Below, in pieces: positions 11,779 through 22,520 of a stretch of 64,000 nt of DNA (within the stretch, counting starts at the first letter, position 1; each line of letters begins with the position of its first letter). The notes under the pieces were generated by a model. It saw only the letters and a program-made list of their open reading frames with translations, did no database searches and was not told the DNA's origin. The stretch is from assembly GCA_002917775.1 (NCBI GenBank), contig KZ627159.1, forward strand, positions 31,102 through 95,101, written 5' to 3'. The DNA comes from Glaciozyma antarctica PI12. Taxonomy: Eukaryota; Basidiomycota; Microbotryomycetes; Kriegeriales; Camptobasidiaceae. The translations under genes and the position numbers were made by a program.

Positions 11779-12320
11779 GGTTGGGGATTCGAGTGTTGTT
11801 TGGGTTTAGGGTGAAGGTTGAGCTGGGGGTGTCGGTGAGGGTGATTACGACGTGTGTCTGTCTATACCGGGCGCAGTGATCTTGCGAATACTGCGTTTGA
11901 GAAAAAAGGAGGCGCGTGTCAGTTCCCGCAGACAAGGCCGAGTTCGGGAGAAGATGAGACGAACCCGCGGTGTCCTGGAGGGAGAGAAGCACGAAGAGGA
12001 GAGGAGGCCATCAGTACGAGTGCTCAGAGCGTGGTCCAGCGGGCGTTGAGGACTGACTATTGTGGGACGAGCTGGGTTTGAAAGAAGTGCGTGTCAGTTG
12101 GGGAACGAGCGGGCGACGACGGGAGAAGGATGAGAGCTTACCTGAGAGAGTTGGAGAACGTGTTGGGCGATAGGTAAAGGTTGAAGATTCCCTTTGACTT
12201 TCAAGAGGGAGTTTGAAGGTAAAGGAGGGATGTGGTAGAGAATCAAGAGGAGTTGGCGCTGAGAAGAAGGGGGGACCCGCTCACTCAGAGAAAGTAGCAA
12301 GTAGCAGTCTCTTCTCACCC
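11779..12320 (-). promoter_or_regulatory. INO1 upstream region with probable 5'UTR introns
   Basis: On the minus strand a donor-like CTCTCAG/GTAAGC at about 12143 is followed by a branch-like CTGAC and the acceptor TTTCAAACCCAG near 12073. A second branch and acceptor (CTGACACG...AAACGCAG) ends near 11892. No ATG-initiated conserved frame lies between them, so these look like introns in the 5' untranslated leader of INO1. This is inference from splice-signal patterns only. Confidence 0.4.
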
Positions 12321-12611
12321 CGGCGGGCGGTCACCTCCGAGAGAACAGCGGCGACGTAGCGTTCCCGCTCTCGTTTTTGGGGTCCCTGGCCCAGCTGGAG
12401 TGTACTTGGCTTAGGAGCGAAGGCGGGAACTCCGAACCAACAGCGTCTGCGCTCGCATTCCTTCCCTCGCAACCTTCGCAATCACCTTCCAGGTCTCTCG
12501 AGCGTCACTCTCCTTGCTTCGCTCTCCGAACCAGTCTCGTTGGCCAGCAGCACCGCGAGATCTTGCAGCCAACTCGAGCCTTCTAATTCGTTCGACTGTT
12601 CGACTGAATCC

Positions 12612-14059
12612 CTAGTTTCTCCCCACTAGTAGTTGCCGCGGATGATGATGCGAAGGCCCTCCTGTTCGCAAGGTCGGAGGACGTGTACCGCGGCGAGTAG
12701 TGCTGTACACCAGGATTTTGCCGAAAAGCTCAGCGCTTGCGACGGAGAGATTCGAGCGGAGGCATTCGAGCAAAGGGACGCAGAGGGTGAACAGGCGCTT
12801 GAATGCGTTTGAGCGAGCGCTTTCGTCACTCATCGGAGAGCGATAGAGCAAGAGTATGGGCGAGGGAGAGCTGGCGGAGAAGCTGTCGTGCTGCAATTAC
12901 CAGCGCGAGACGTCCGGACCGTGGCGAGCAGAACTGAGCAAGCTCGCTGCACCTCAAAATTCGCAGAGATCAAAGGTCTGGCTGCTCCCGAAGCGGTAGA
13001 GAACGACAGACGAGAGTGATATGTGGGTGGGCATCTGAACCTGGGTACCTCGGGTTAGGCCGATTGGTGGTAGGGGTAGATTGAGAGAGCGTGGCGAGAG
13101 GAAAGAGAGGGAGATGAGTCGGCGCTCGTGGTCTGAGGCCCGAAATGCGCTCCGCAGAGTGTTGAGCCTCTCCTCGTCCAAAGCCTCGGTAACGAGCGAA
13201 ACGCTTTCTTGCCGCAGCCCCTCCTGAGCATCTCGAAGTCCACAGTCGCGCCGACTGCGAGCTAGAAGCAGTGCCTGTCCTTGAGTCCCTTCGCAGCAGC
13301 TTGTCGGTCAGAATTCGGGCGTGCGTGCGCCGACTTATAAGAGAAGACATTCCTGATACCTTCCCGTCGTCGCAGTCGTGCGGGAGAAGAGGAGGTGGAG
13401 AGCGTACGCGAGCTGCAAGGCCGTCGAGGAGGAGAACTGCTGGAGAAGGAGCTCCGGCGCCGCTGTCCTGCTGCGTGCCGACCTCCAGCGCCCTCGCGTT
13501 TCCCAAGCAGACCAGCATAGAGCGAAATGCCGTCGATTCGAGTTGCGTGAGGAGTGGCAGGAGGGCGACCTGCAGACGCCCAAGTCGTTCGTTCCTTCGC
13601 TCTCACTCTCCTCCTCCTACCCTCAGCTCGCTCATTTCTCAGCACAGAGGCCAACCTCGTCAACCCCTCTACGACCCCCAGACCACTCCGCACCCGCCCC
13701 TCTCCGCGCACCGACGCCCGGGAGCTTGAAACCACGCGCCTGCCTTCGACCTTCAGGTGCGTTCAGTCCTCGCTCAAAAGGAGAGGTGCTTGGGGGACCG
13801 GTGAAAGGATCGTTGCGGGAGGAGTGTGTGGGAAGGAGGGATCGCAGGAGCTGGGGTTGCAGCGGGAAGGAGGTGCGAGTTGTGTTGCTGGCCGACTGTT
13901 CGCTGGTCAGCTGGTACGAGGCCTGCAGGACTGTCGGCTGTCCTCGTGGACTGGGACGAGCTTCAGTACCAGCTCAAGAAGCTGCCAACGCACCCGCGGA
14001 GGAACGCCAGCTGACTCTTGCTCCCAACAGCACCTCGCTCCCTCTCGACGAACGCACGA
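12612..14059. other. Unresolved region, possible remnant or unrecognised gene
   Basis: About 1.4 kb without a confident gene. On the minus strand, 13213-12954 reads SVSLVTEALDEERLNTLRSA and continues open to a TGA. At 12690-12626 a short frame ends EQEGLRIIIRGNY, which resembles the C-terminal ends of the F-box-like family elsewhere in this window (for example CEQRGIEVEYVS). On the plus strand, 13745-14059 contains donor- and acceptor-like pairs (AG/GTGCGTTCAG at 13757; CTGACTCTTGCTCCCAACAG ending at 14030) that may be leader introns of the downstream MED4 gene. I could not join these into one protein. Confidence 0.3.
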
Positions 14060-14903
14060 ATGGCCGTCCCTCCCTCCTCCCCACCGCCCCTCACGCCAGC
14101 CCAGGTCGCCCTAATCCCCTCCCGCTCCCTTCCCATCGCCTCCCAGCTCTCCCACCTCCTCGCAGAGTTCAAGACCCTCTCCCTCGCCCTCTTCTCCGTC
14201 CTCTCCACATCTACCCTTTCCCCGACCTCCACCAGCACGATCTACGCGTCCCTCTCGACGCTCGACCAAAAGCTCGCCGACGTCCTTTCTCTCGCAGCGG
14301 AGCATCAACGACAGCAGCGACACATTGACTCGCTCGTCAACTCCCTGCGGTCTACGGACCTCGCCTGGCGCTCCACAACCTCCACCCTCCATTCAGCCCT
14401 CTCCACCCTCACTCCCACCATCACCTCAGGCGCTCTAGACCGGCAACTCATCGCCGCTTCAGCTCCCTCAAAAGCGGGTCTAACCCCCTCAACTCTCCTA
14501 CGCCCTAGCGCCCTACACCTCGCGCCCTTCACCTGCGCTCCTCCGAGCTCCGGATCTTCCCGCCTGAACAGCGTGCAGCGAGTATGGACCCGAGTGGGAG
14601 GGGATTGCCGAGTGGGGCGTTCCCGCCTTTCCCGACCGAGGGAGCTATGCGGCGCGGGAGGCTGCAGTTTGGGCAAAGTGGGGTGGATGTTGGGGAGACG
14701 GGGGAGGTGGGAGGTGAGTCCCTGTTGACTGGATTGCGCGGAGTGGGAGCTGACGAGAAATTGCGCCGACAGTGCGAGTCGAGAAGGAGAAGGAGGAGGA
14801 GAAGGTCGATCCGGGGACGAGGTTGCAGTTGCAGGCGAAGCAGCACGAGGCACCACCAGCGGACGAGTTTGTGTTCGATCTGGACCTCAATCCGGACATG
14901 TAA
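14060..14903 (+). CDS. MED4: Mediator complex subunit 4
   Basis: Exon 1 is 14060-14713 and exon 2 14773-14903. The protein has the Med4 order: a coiled-coil region (LDQKLADVLSLAAEHQRQQ, then HIDSLVNSLRSTD), the AP-F-T-C-APP segment (LHLAPFTCAPPSS), then FPPEQRAASMDPSGRGLPSG and PFPTEGAMRRGRL, and an acidic end FVFDLDLNPDM. Med4 is a middle-module Mediator subunit that links the tail and head during RNA polymerase II transcription. The reading frame is broken by one missing base between FTCAPPSS and FPPEQRA, at about 14540-14560; exon 2 splices in phase only to the downstream frame. With one base restored the protein would be about 261 aa, a normal Med4 size. Confidence 0.8.
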
Positions 14904-15335
14904 TTCAGACGTGCTGGTCGTGCTGGAAAGGAACGAGGTCGTTGAGGTCGAGGCGAGGCGAGGTGTTGTTGCGAAGCTGGCTTCCGCGCGTTTTGGTGCT
15001 TCGTTCCCAACATTGCAGCTCCACAGCGGACTACCGTGGAAAAACTACTCTCGTGACCGCTCCCCGACCTCTCTTTGCGAAGTCGGTTGCGCCCTTCGCG
15101 CTGAGGACTTTGGAGGACTCGAAGCTCGAAGAGGCTCGAAGCTGGAAGAGGAGCTTCGTCGCGCATAATCCTCTTTTCCTCTTCCCACACCTCAGATCGC
15201 AGGCTGGCCCTTCAGGACCTCTCAAGCTAGCTTGCGCCTACGTGAGTCTTTAATTCCGCTCTCAGCCTGGCAGGCTCTCCCCGCTAACCAACACCTCCCC
15301 GCAGACCTCACCTCTCCCTCCCGCCCCCTCCCCAG
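14904..15335. other. Intergenic region MED4 to F-box-like gene
   Basis: About 430 bases between two plus-strand genes. A local GAAGCTCGAAGAGGCTCGAA direct repeat is visible near 15118-15145. No gene recognised. Confidence 0.4.
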
Positions 15336-16368
15336 ATGGCAACCCTCCAATCGCTTCCACCAGAGCTCATTCATCGCACACTAGAGCTTGGCGCGGCATC
15401 GCTCGAGTCGTATCCAGAGCGGACCGCCTTCCTGCTCTCCGCCTCACTCGTCTCGTCGAGCTGGCGCGCGCACGCACAGGCGCTGCTTTGGAAGAGGGTG
15501 GAGATCAACTCGTGGGGATCTGCGATGGCGTTTCTCGCAAGCGGGAGGAAGGGGAGGACGACGGCATCGCTCGTGGAGAAGGGCCCGGGGAATCATCCGC
15601 TTGCCGGCGAGCTCGTGGATGCCTGCGAAGGGTTGCGAGAGCTCTCGCTCAGCTCTGGGATACTTAAGAGTGATGTGTTTCTACGCTCCAGCAAGCTACA
15701 AGGTGGGTTGTTCCTCCAGCCGCGTCCTTCGGAAGAGCTGCTCACTGCCTAGCTTCTGTCCCGCAGGCCTCACCTCCCTCACCCTCAACGACGTCTCTTT
15801 CCAGAGCATCCAAACCCCATCCACCCCATTCCCCTTTGGACTCTCCAGCCTTTCCATCGACCTGCGATCCCACCTCCCGACTCCCGACTCTTTCGCCCAC
15901 CTCCTCCAACCCTCGATCCACTCGCTCTCCCTCACCTTCTTCCAGCCTACCCTCCACCTCACCCCGCCCCACCTCCTCTCCCTCCTCACTCTCGGACCCA
16001 ACCTCACTTCGCTCTCCCTAATACACGCCGACAGCACCCCCAGCACCACCTTGCGACCCTTCCTCGCCACCTGTTTGCGCCTCTCCCACCTCTCCTGCCA
16101 CTTACCCAGTGCTTCCAGTAACCTCCCCTTTCTTCCCGCTCAACTATGAGAATGGATCGTCCTCAGGAGCTACAGCTTGGACTGGCTGGAGCTCTCGGCG
16201 CTGCTCGAGTTGATCAAAGCGGACGTCCCGGCCTTGCTCAAGTTGCGAACGCTTGGCTTTTGCTGTTCGGCGTCGCAGCTGGGGAGGAGACAGTACTTTC
16301 GGGAGCTTTTGGGAGCGTGTGAGCAACGGGGGATCGAGGTGGAATACGTCTCGCGCATGGGATTATGA
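15336..16368 (+). pseudogene. F-box/LRR-like protein gene with in-frame TGA
   Basis: Exon 1 is 15336-15702 and exon 2 15767-16368, joined in phase at SSKLQ/GLTSLTL. The N-terminus MATLQSLPPELIHRTLELGA followed by SASLVSSSWRAHAQALLWK is F-box-like, and the rest is a Leu-rich solenoid (LTSLTLNDVSF, LSSLSIDL, PSIHSLSLTFF, LTSLSLIHAD). An in-frame TGA at 16147-16149 interrupts it. The same frame stays open for a further 72 codons with family-typical sequence (WLELSALLELIKADVPALLK and a C-terminus CEQRGIEVEYVSRMGL). No phase-correct intron removes the stop. It is therefore either a nonsense-mutated pseudogene, a base error or a short protein. Such proteins usually bind Skp1 and recruit targets to SCF ubiquitin ligases; the target is unknown. 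Confidence 0.65.
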
Positions 16369-16654
16369 GTCCTTCGGCTGCGAAGGCTCTCGGAGGCTGG
16401 AATGGAATGCGATGAGCGGGTCAAAGCGAGTTGGAGAAGTTATTGGCACCACGGCAAGCTTTCAAGACGCGAGAGATAGCTCGAGCAGGTAGCTCAGCTG
16501 AATGGTGAGAACTCGGAACCCCGACGCTCTTCTCCCTTGCCAGTCGAGCACGCGATCTAAAGGCAGCACGACGACGGCCTCCGTGATATGAACAACATCG
16601 CAGCGTGCGAATTACGAAACGACCTCAACGTCCCTAGAACTACATCTCCCGCTC

Positions 16655-18777
16655 TCAAGCCTCCTTCCCCTCCGCCACGTTCCCCAGCCCCAGCCCCTCG
16701 AATCCACTCGACCCAGCACCCAGTTCCGGCGTCGCAATCCCCGGATCGGTCCCATCGCTCCCTCGCCGGCTATCGCTCTTCTTCGGTACGACTTTGGGAG
16801 GTCCTTCGCTGAGTCCTTGCGCGTCGACGCCTCGTACGGGGAGTCCATGCAAGCCTGCGCAGAAGCGTTAGCCTCCGAACCAACGGTTTGCGAGAGAGGG
16901 AGCGCACCTAGCCCTGGCACCTCGTGCCCCTTCAGGTTCCCTCCGACAAGGTACCGCAGCACGTCGCTCAGACTGAGCAGCCCGACCAAGCTCCCCTTCT
17001 TCTTCCCCGGCGAATCCCCCACCGCAGGAACGTCCTCGTCCTCGACGATAACGAAGCGATGGCATCGGCGCTCGCGAATGTAGGCCAGGATCGAGGCGAG
17101 CGTGTCGCGCGGGGTACAGGTGATGACGCCGGTAAAGTCGTTCGAACGCTGGTTGAGAGCGACTTCGATAGTGGCATCGAGGACTTCGTAGGCGTTTTGG
17201 CGAACGAGATCCTGCAAGTAAAGTTCGTTAAGCCACTCTGGGAGGAGGGAGGGAAGAGAGGACGCACGACGATATCGACGGTCTCGTACAAGTTGATGAC
17301 GATACCATCAGCGTCCACAATAGGCACCGCGCTGATTCCCCTCTCCGAAAAGATGTGCACGACATCGAATACGCTCGTCTCGAGCGTCGCCGTCGCGAGC
17401 GGGAAGTACTTGTCGACCACCGCCGTCTCGCCTGCACCGCTGCCGGTCCCGCTTCCTCCTCCTTGTCGCGAAATGCTGCGCGAGCGAGAGCGTATTGATG
17501 GTCGAGAAGGGGGAGTGTGGGAGGGAAGTGCCGTGTTGAGGGAGATGGGGGAGGGGTTCGAGGAGGTCGAGGATGTGCCGCCGGGCGCGTACCAGGAGAC
17601 GTAGGAGCCGATACCGAGAGATCCAATCGACTGATCTAGTCGTGCACAGTCGTGTTGGCACTGTAGTCCCGCTAGTCGTCAGCCAGAGCTCGAGAAACGG
17701 AAAGAGGAACGCACGTTGATGGCAATGAACTTGAGGACTCGGTACTGTGTAAGGACGCTCACGATCGTCTCCTTCCCCGTCTGGTCGTCCCGGTCCACGA
17801 GTGGGAGTCGTCGAGCGTGCGTGCGAACGAGGGCATCGCAGGCGTCGGAGAGCGGTTGATCGGGGTGGACGGAGATGGTGGGAGGAGGAGGAACGTCGAT
17901 AGCTTGCTCAATACCTGTGTACTGTGATAAGCTCCTGGGCCGGTGGAGTGGAGAAACCGAACGTGCTCCTCAGAGACTCGAGCTGAAAGGCTTCCACCTC
18001 CGCAACGACATTCTCGTACTTGTCCACCGTGAGGTAGTAGTACTGGATGAGGTGAACGACGTCGGCCAGAGTGAACATGCCTGCGAAGCGCTGGGTTGTC
18101 GAGTCGTACAGCGGCGCGGAGACGACACCTGCGGAGGGGAGAGGGGGTAAGCAGCTGCTCGCGTGCGCGCGAGATGTAGACAACAGCAGTGGGAGGGACC
18201 CCGTGAGCTGCTCCTCTCACAAAGCAGGCGTCCCCTGGTGCTATCCTCTAGTCCTACGTAGCTCAGCTAGCCCTCCGCACCGCGCTATCCCCAGCCAAAG
18301 CGCGCCCCTCATCTCCCCGACAACACCTTCCCCTGCACACCTGCACCGCCCCAAGCCATCTCACCCAGGCGTTCCCAGCACGCTCAACCTCCTTTATATC
18401 CTCCATCGCATCTCCAAACAGCCCAGCCTGTCGAACCGGGGCGCGAGCCACTCACCATTCGTCACCAACGCGGTCAGACTCCTCGTGATGCTGAGCTTGT
18501 TGTCCAACACGATGAGCCTGAAGGATTCCGGCAAGATGTCGTAGCAACTCTTGCTCCTACGGTCCAGGAACGCACAGGCGGAGGGATACAGCGAGAAGGG
18601 TGGAAGGCGGGCCGGGGAGGAGGGAGGGTCAGGAGGGCGTCAGTGGGAGTTCTGGCGCGACGGGAACGAGCTAGCGCACCTTAAGAACGCCCTGATAGAG
18701 TCGACGGCGCGCAAGTGAGGCTCTCGCTTGGGCTTGACGAGGACGGGTGCTGGCGAAGCGACCTTCTCGGCTTCCAT
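16655..18777 (-). CDS. SNF4: AMP-activated kinase gamma subunit (Snf4)
   Basis: Seven exons, 18777-18680, 18556-18456, 18128-17958, 17914-17715, 17660-17268, 17211-16908 and 16854-16655, give 488 aa in consistent phase. Four CBS repeats can be seen: SCYDILPESFRLIVLD to GMFTLADVVHLIQYYYL; VHPDQPLSDACDALVRTHAR to IVSVLTQYRVLKFIAIN; TLETSVFDVVHIFSERGIS to INLYETVDIV; and VITCTPRDTLASILAYIRER to GSLVGLLSLSDVLRYLVG. The gamma subunit binds adenine nucleotides and controls Snf1 kinase during carbon stress. A Ser/Pro/Arg-rich insert of about 70 residues (SIRSRSRSISRQGG) separates the second and third CBS repeats, and a low-complexity tail follows the fourth. The start ATG is the one that gives a short acidic leader before HLRAVDSIRAFLRSKS, matching other fungal Snf4 proteins. 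Confidence 0.95.
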
Positions 18778-19029
18778 GACGGCGGCCAGTGGATGCGCGG
18801 GACGGGCCTTGGGAGGCTGTTGCGAGTGATTCTGAGAACGTGGAGCACGCGAGGCGGTGAGCAAGAGACGGGACGGGTGTGGGAAGAGGGGAAGCTGAGA
18901 AGGCCAGCTGAGTCAGCAGCGCGCGCTCCGAGGGAGCGGGGTTCGACCTTTGGCTCACGCGAGAGGTCTTCTCTGATCCCAGTCAACTCGACGACACGAA
19001 TCCTGCGTTGCTGTCCAGCCAAAGTGATA

Positions 19030-21928
19030 CTACAGCCTCACCGCGCCAACCCTCCAAGCCCCTCGCAACGACCCCATCTTCCCCTTCCCCTTCGCCTTGC
19101 CCATCTCGTCCTGCACCACCGCGCTCGGCACAGCCTTCTCGACGCCAATCCTATTCGCACGATCTTCGTTGCCGAGCTTGCCGCCTGTGAGCGTCGGGGC
19201 AGGCGACGTTGACCGCACGCTGTGAGCCTTGACGGTTCGCGGTTCGTCGTCCGACGAGTCTGAGCCTCCGTCCGATGTTGAGGCGACGGTGGCTACCGCA
19301 AACGATGAAGCTGGTGATTCGGAATGGAGAGATAGAGTGGAGGAGGAGGAGGGGGAGGAGGTGACGGCGAGGGGCGAGCTTGCGAAGGTTGATGAGGAGA
19401 AGTCGCTGTCGGCGAGTTCAGGGTCAGCATGCCCGTTTGCGGTGACAAGAATGAACGCACGCATGAGAGGGATCGTAAGATAGCAGGAGAATGAGCGACT
19501 TGAGATTCGGTAGCGTGTTCCGCAGGTCGAAAACCATCAGGCCCTGCGAGTACATGAGCTGTTCAAGAAAGCTCGTCAGCTCTGTCCACCTCACGCCTCC
19601 ACTCGCGAACGCACCTGCTCGATGTTCTTGTTGAGCAAAAAGACGCCGTAATCGAAGCGGTACCGATCCACCCCTCGCGCATAAAGCGGGAACGCCCTCG
19701 GTCCCCTCATCATGCTGATCGGATCCATCACCGCGCTCCGGCTCCCCATGCTCTTGATCGGGTAATGCAGCGGGACGCCAAGGTACCCCGCGAGCGTAAA
19801 GACGACCTGAGCGGCGTATCCCAGTGCCGAGGAGAGGACTTCGTCCGACATCGAGGGCGGGTAGGAGGAGTTGGGGAGAGGGAGACCGACGATGGTGAAG
19901 AGGAGGGAGGATTCTGGCGACGCTGGAGCGGGCTCGATGGGAAAGATTTGTGAGAGGAGGGTGATGAGTTGCGTGCGGCGGGAATGAGAGGCGGTGCGGA
20001 TTGAAGTACAGAGAGCTTCGTCGGAGAGGAGGGAAGAATTCGAGGTGGCGAGAGCGTCGTGTCGCTGGGCGAGGAGATCTCGTGCGGCCTTTAAGCGACC
20101 TCGTCGAGCTCGGAGGGCTTCTCGTCTTGAGGAGATCTCAGCTTTCTCTGCAACGAGTCGTCAGCAAGCGTACGATGATGACCAGGGCGAAAGAACGCAC
20201 CCTCCTCCAAGTCAAGCAGTCCATCTTGCTGAACAGCCTCCAGGTCGTCCACTCGATCAGCAATCTCAGCCTTCTCCCGCTCCTGCTCTCCGTATTCAGC
20301 CCAACGTCCAACGAAGTACGGAATGACGACGCACGAGCGAAAAGAGACCATCCGGAGCCTCGAGCGGCGCATCCATCTTCTTTTTGAGTTGTACGATCGA
20401 GGCTTTGGTGTCCTCGATAACTTGCTGCAGGGTAACGAGCCTGCACGTATACTTCAGCCTCGTCGCTCACTGCACTGGAAAACGAGCTCACCTAATGATC
20501 GCCTCGACGCCCGCACCCTTGACCATTCTCGTCTCCCTCACGCTCTTCTCCACCGCCTCCTTCCTCCTTCTCCGCGCCTCGCTCGCTTCCGCCAGTTCAC
20601 GCTTCTTCCGCTTCGTAACGGCGTTATGAGCGAGTGAGCTCGGGGCGCCAGGGTCGGATTGATTCCCCTCGTCTTCGTCCGAACCGCAGGAATCGCATTC
20701 GTCGCGCGAGGGAAGAGGGGCGGTGAAATACTCGTCGTGGAGGCGAAAGATGAGAGTGTTGGGTGGTAGTGGAGGGAAGGAAGATGGCTGCAGGCAAACA
20801 TCAGCTTTGGCGCGAAGGAGAGGGAGGAACGCGACGCCCCTCTCGACCGAGACTGACGAGCCCGCTCAGGTCGACGTCCCACTCGACCAGCATACCCCAA
20901 TCTTCCTCTCGCTCATTCCCCTTTCCCTCGTCTCCCTCCCTCGTCCAGACCCGCACCAGCACGCGGCCCTCGCGCATCCCCTTCCACTCCTCCGGCTCGT
21001 CGACGAGAAAGTCCTCCTGGTCCACGTCGAAAGAAGGGTGCATCGTGCTGAGTTGAGGTCTTGACACGAAGAACGGCTTCTCCTCCGCACGCGACTTGGT
21101 CGTTGCTCCCAGCAACAACGGCGTCGAGAGGGTCCTACTCCTCGCCTTGCCCTTGGTCGACCCAGGCCTAATCGTCGAGTCGGCCCTCCTCCTCCCACTA
21201 TCCCCACTCCCTCTCCTCTCCGCCTCGCCATGCACAAGATGCAGGCTGACGAAGCTATCCACCAGCCGCTGCCTAAGCGTCTCAACGCGGCGCGCCTTGT
21301 CCCTCCCCAGCTGCGCTTCGCTCGTATAGCTCGTCCCCGTCTCCCGCTCAACCTCCTTGACGACCTCCTCCCTCATCTGAGCTATCCTAATCGTGCTCCC
21401 CGATCCCGCCGACGCCATCGAAGCGCGCGAAGTCGAGCGCCGACGCACGACAGGAGGTGGAGGCTCCGTGATCCCCCCACTTGCGCTCCTCCGCATGCTC
21501 CGCGCTTTGTCATCTCCTGCCCCACCCTCCGCACCCGCCCATTCACTCGGCAGGGTCCTCGCAGAACCGACAGAGAGCAAGCTCGCGTTGCTGGTAGCGC
21601 GGCGCCGTTTCGAGCGGAAGTAGAGGTCCGTGTCGTCCGCTGCGTAGGGCGTGAGAGGCGGTGGTTGGGCGTGAGAGGAGAGTGTGTGTAGGCGTGGAGA
21701 GTGGGTGAGGTTGCGGATAAGGATGGAGGAGAGGTGTCGCAGTCGGCGCTGTGGAGTGGGGATGGTCAGACCGCGTTTGTGGGTGTAGTGCGCGAGAAGG
21801 ACACAGATCAGAAGAGCTGCTTTGGACACGAAGTAGGCTGGGGAACTCGGAACACTCACTTGATCGTGGGGGACGGCAGGATCGTTGTCGAGCGGAGGGA
21901 GCTGCCATGACGAGCTCGAGGCGAACAT
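19030..21928 (-). CDS. VPS38: UVRAG/Vps38-type subunit of the Vps34 PI3-kinase complex
   Basis: Eight exons, 21928-21860, 21748-20858, 20787-20492, 20440-20335, 20282-20201, 20147-19615, 19558-19461 and 19405-19030, give 816 aa in consistent phase. The N-terminus has QRRLRHLSSILIRNL, typical of UVRAG proteins. The middle is a long coiled coil (VTLQQVIEDTKASIVQLKKK, EREKAEIADRVDDLEAVQQD, REALRARRGRLKAARDLLAQ). The C-terminal BARA-like region reads FTIVGLPLPNSSYPPSMSDE, ALGYAAQVVFTLAGYLGVPL, HYPIKSMGSRSAVMDPIS and YRFDYGVFLLNKNIEQL. This subunit pairs with Beclin/Vps30 and directs Vps34 to endosomes for vacuolar sorting. Residues after about 690 are a Ser-rich, Lys-rich tail. The start is the first ATG before the conserved QRRLRHL. 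Confidence 0.93.
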
Positions 21929-22520
21929 TCGCCGTCGCCGCCTGGCAAGAGGCTGTTCGTTGTCGTCCTGTTCAGATGGTAGAGGCGATAGCAAAGCGGG
22001 AGTCGTTCAGAGGGATCCGTGGCGAGTTGAAGGGGAGACGAACGAGGGGCAGGAGCGCTGAGCGCTGATCCAAGTTCGGCTTCTCAGTCTCCAAGAAGGG
22101 GGCCGTCTCTCTCTCGGACTGGAACGCTGCTCAGCTGATGACAAAGAGTCTAGCAGAGAGACTCGAGGTAAGATGTGAATGACAGGGAATGCCGAAGGTA
22201 CAAAAAGAAGGGGAGGGGAGGGGAGGGGAAGGCGAGAAGGGTCGCGTCGAGGATGGGCTGGGAGATAAAGGTGGAACGTGGGGAGGGTGAGGAAGGGGAG
22301 GGGAGAGGACGAAGGCGAAGAAAGGGGAGAAGGGGAAGGAGAAGGGAAGAACCTCGCAGGAAGTGTCGAAAGCGCACGGCTTGAATGAGGCAGCGACGGG
22401 GCGAGAATGTCCTTCCACCGTCTCTCGAAACGAAGAGGGCCTTGATGCTAAAGATCCAGCTTCAACCGTGCCTTTTGACGGGAGTCAGCAGCGCAAATGC
22501 CCAGCAGAAAGAAACACGAC
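21929..22520. repeat. Intergenic region with long purine-rich tract
   Basis: About 590 bases upstream of the Vps38 gene. From about 22203 to 22350 the plus strand is nearly pure G/A, starting with (AGGGG)n-like units at 22210-22230. No gene recognised. Confidence 0.6.

Noticed and set aside
16147-16149. Selenocysteine or efficient readthrough at the TGA
   Set aside because: No conserved Cys/Sec context and no TGA-CTA readthrough motif; fungi of this group are not known to use selenocysteine.
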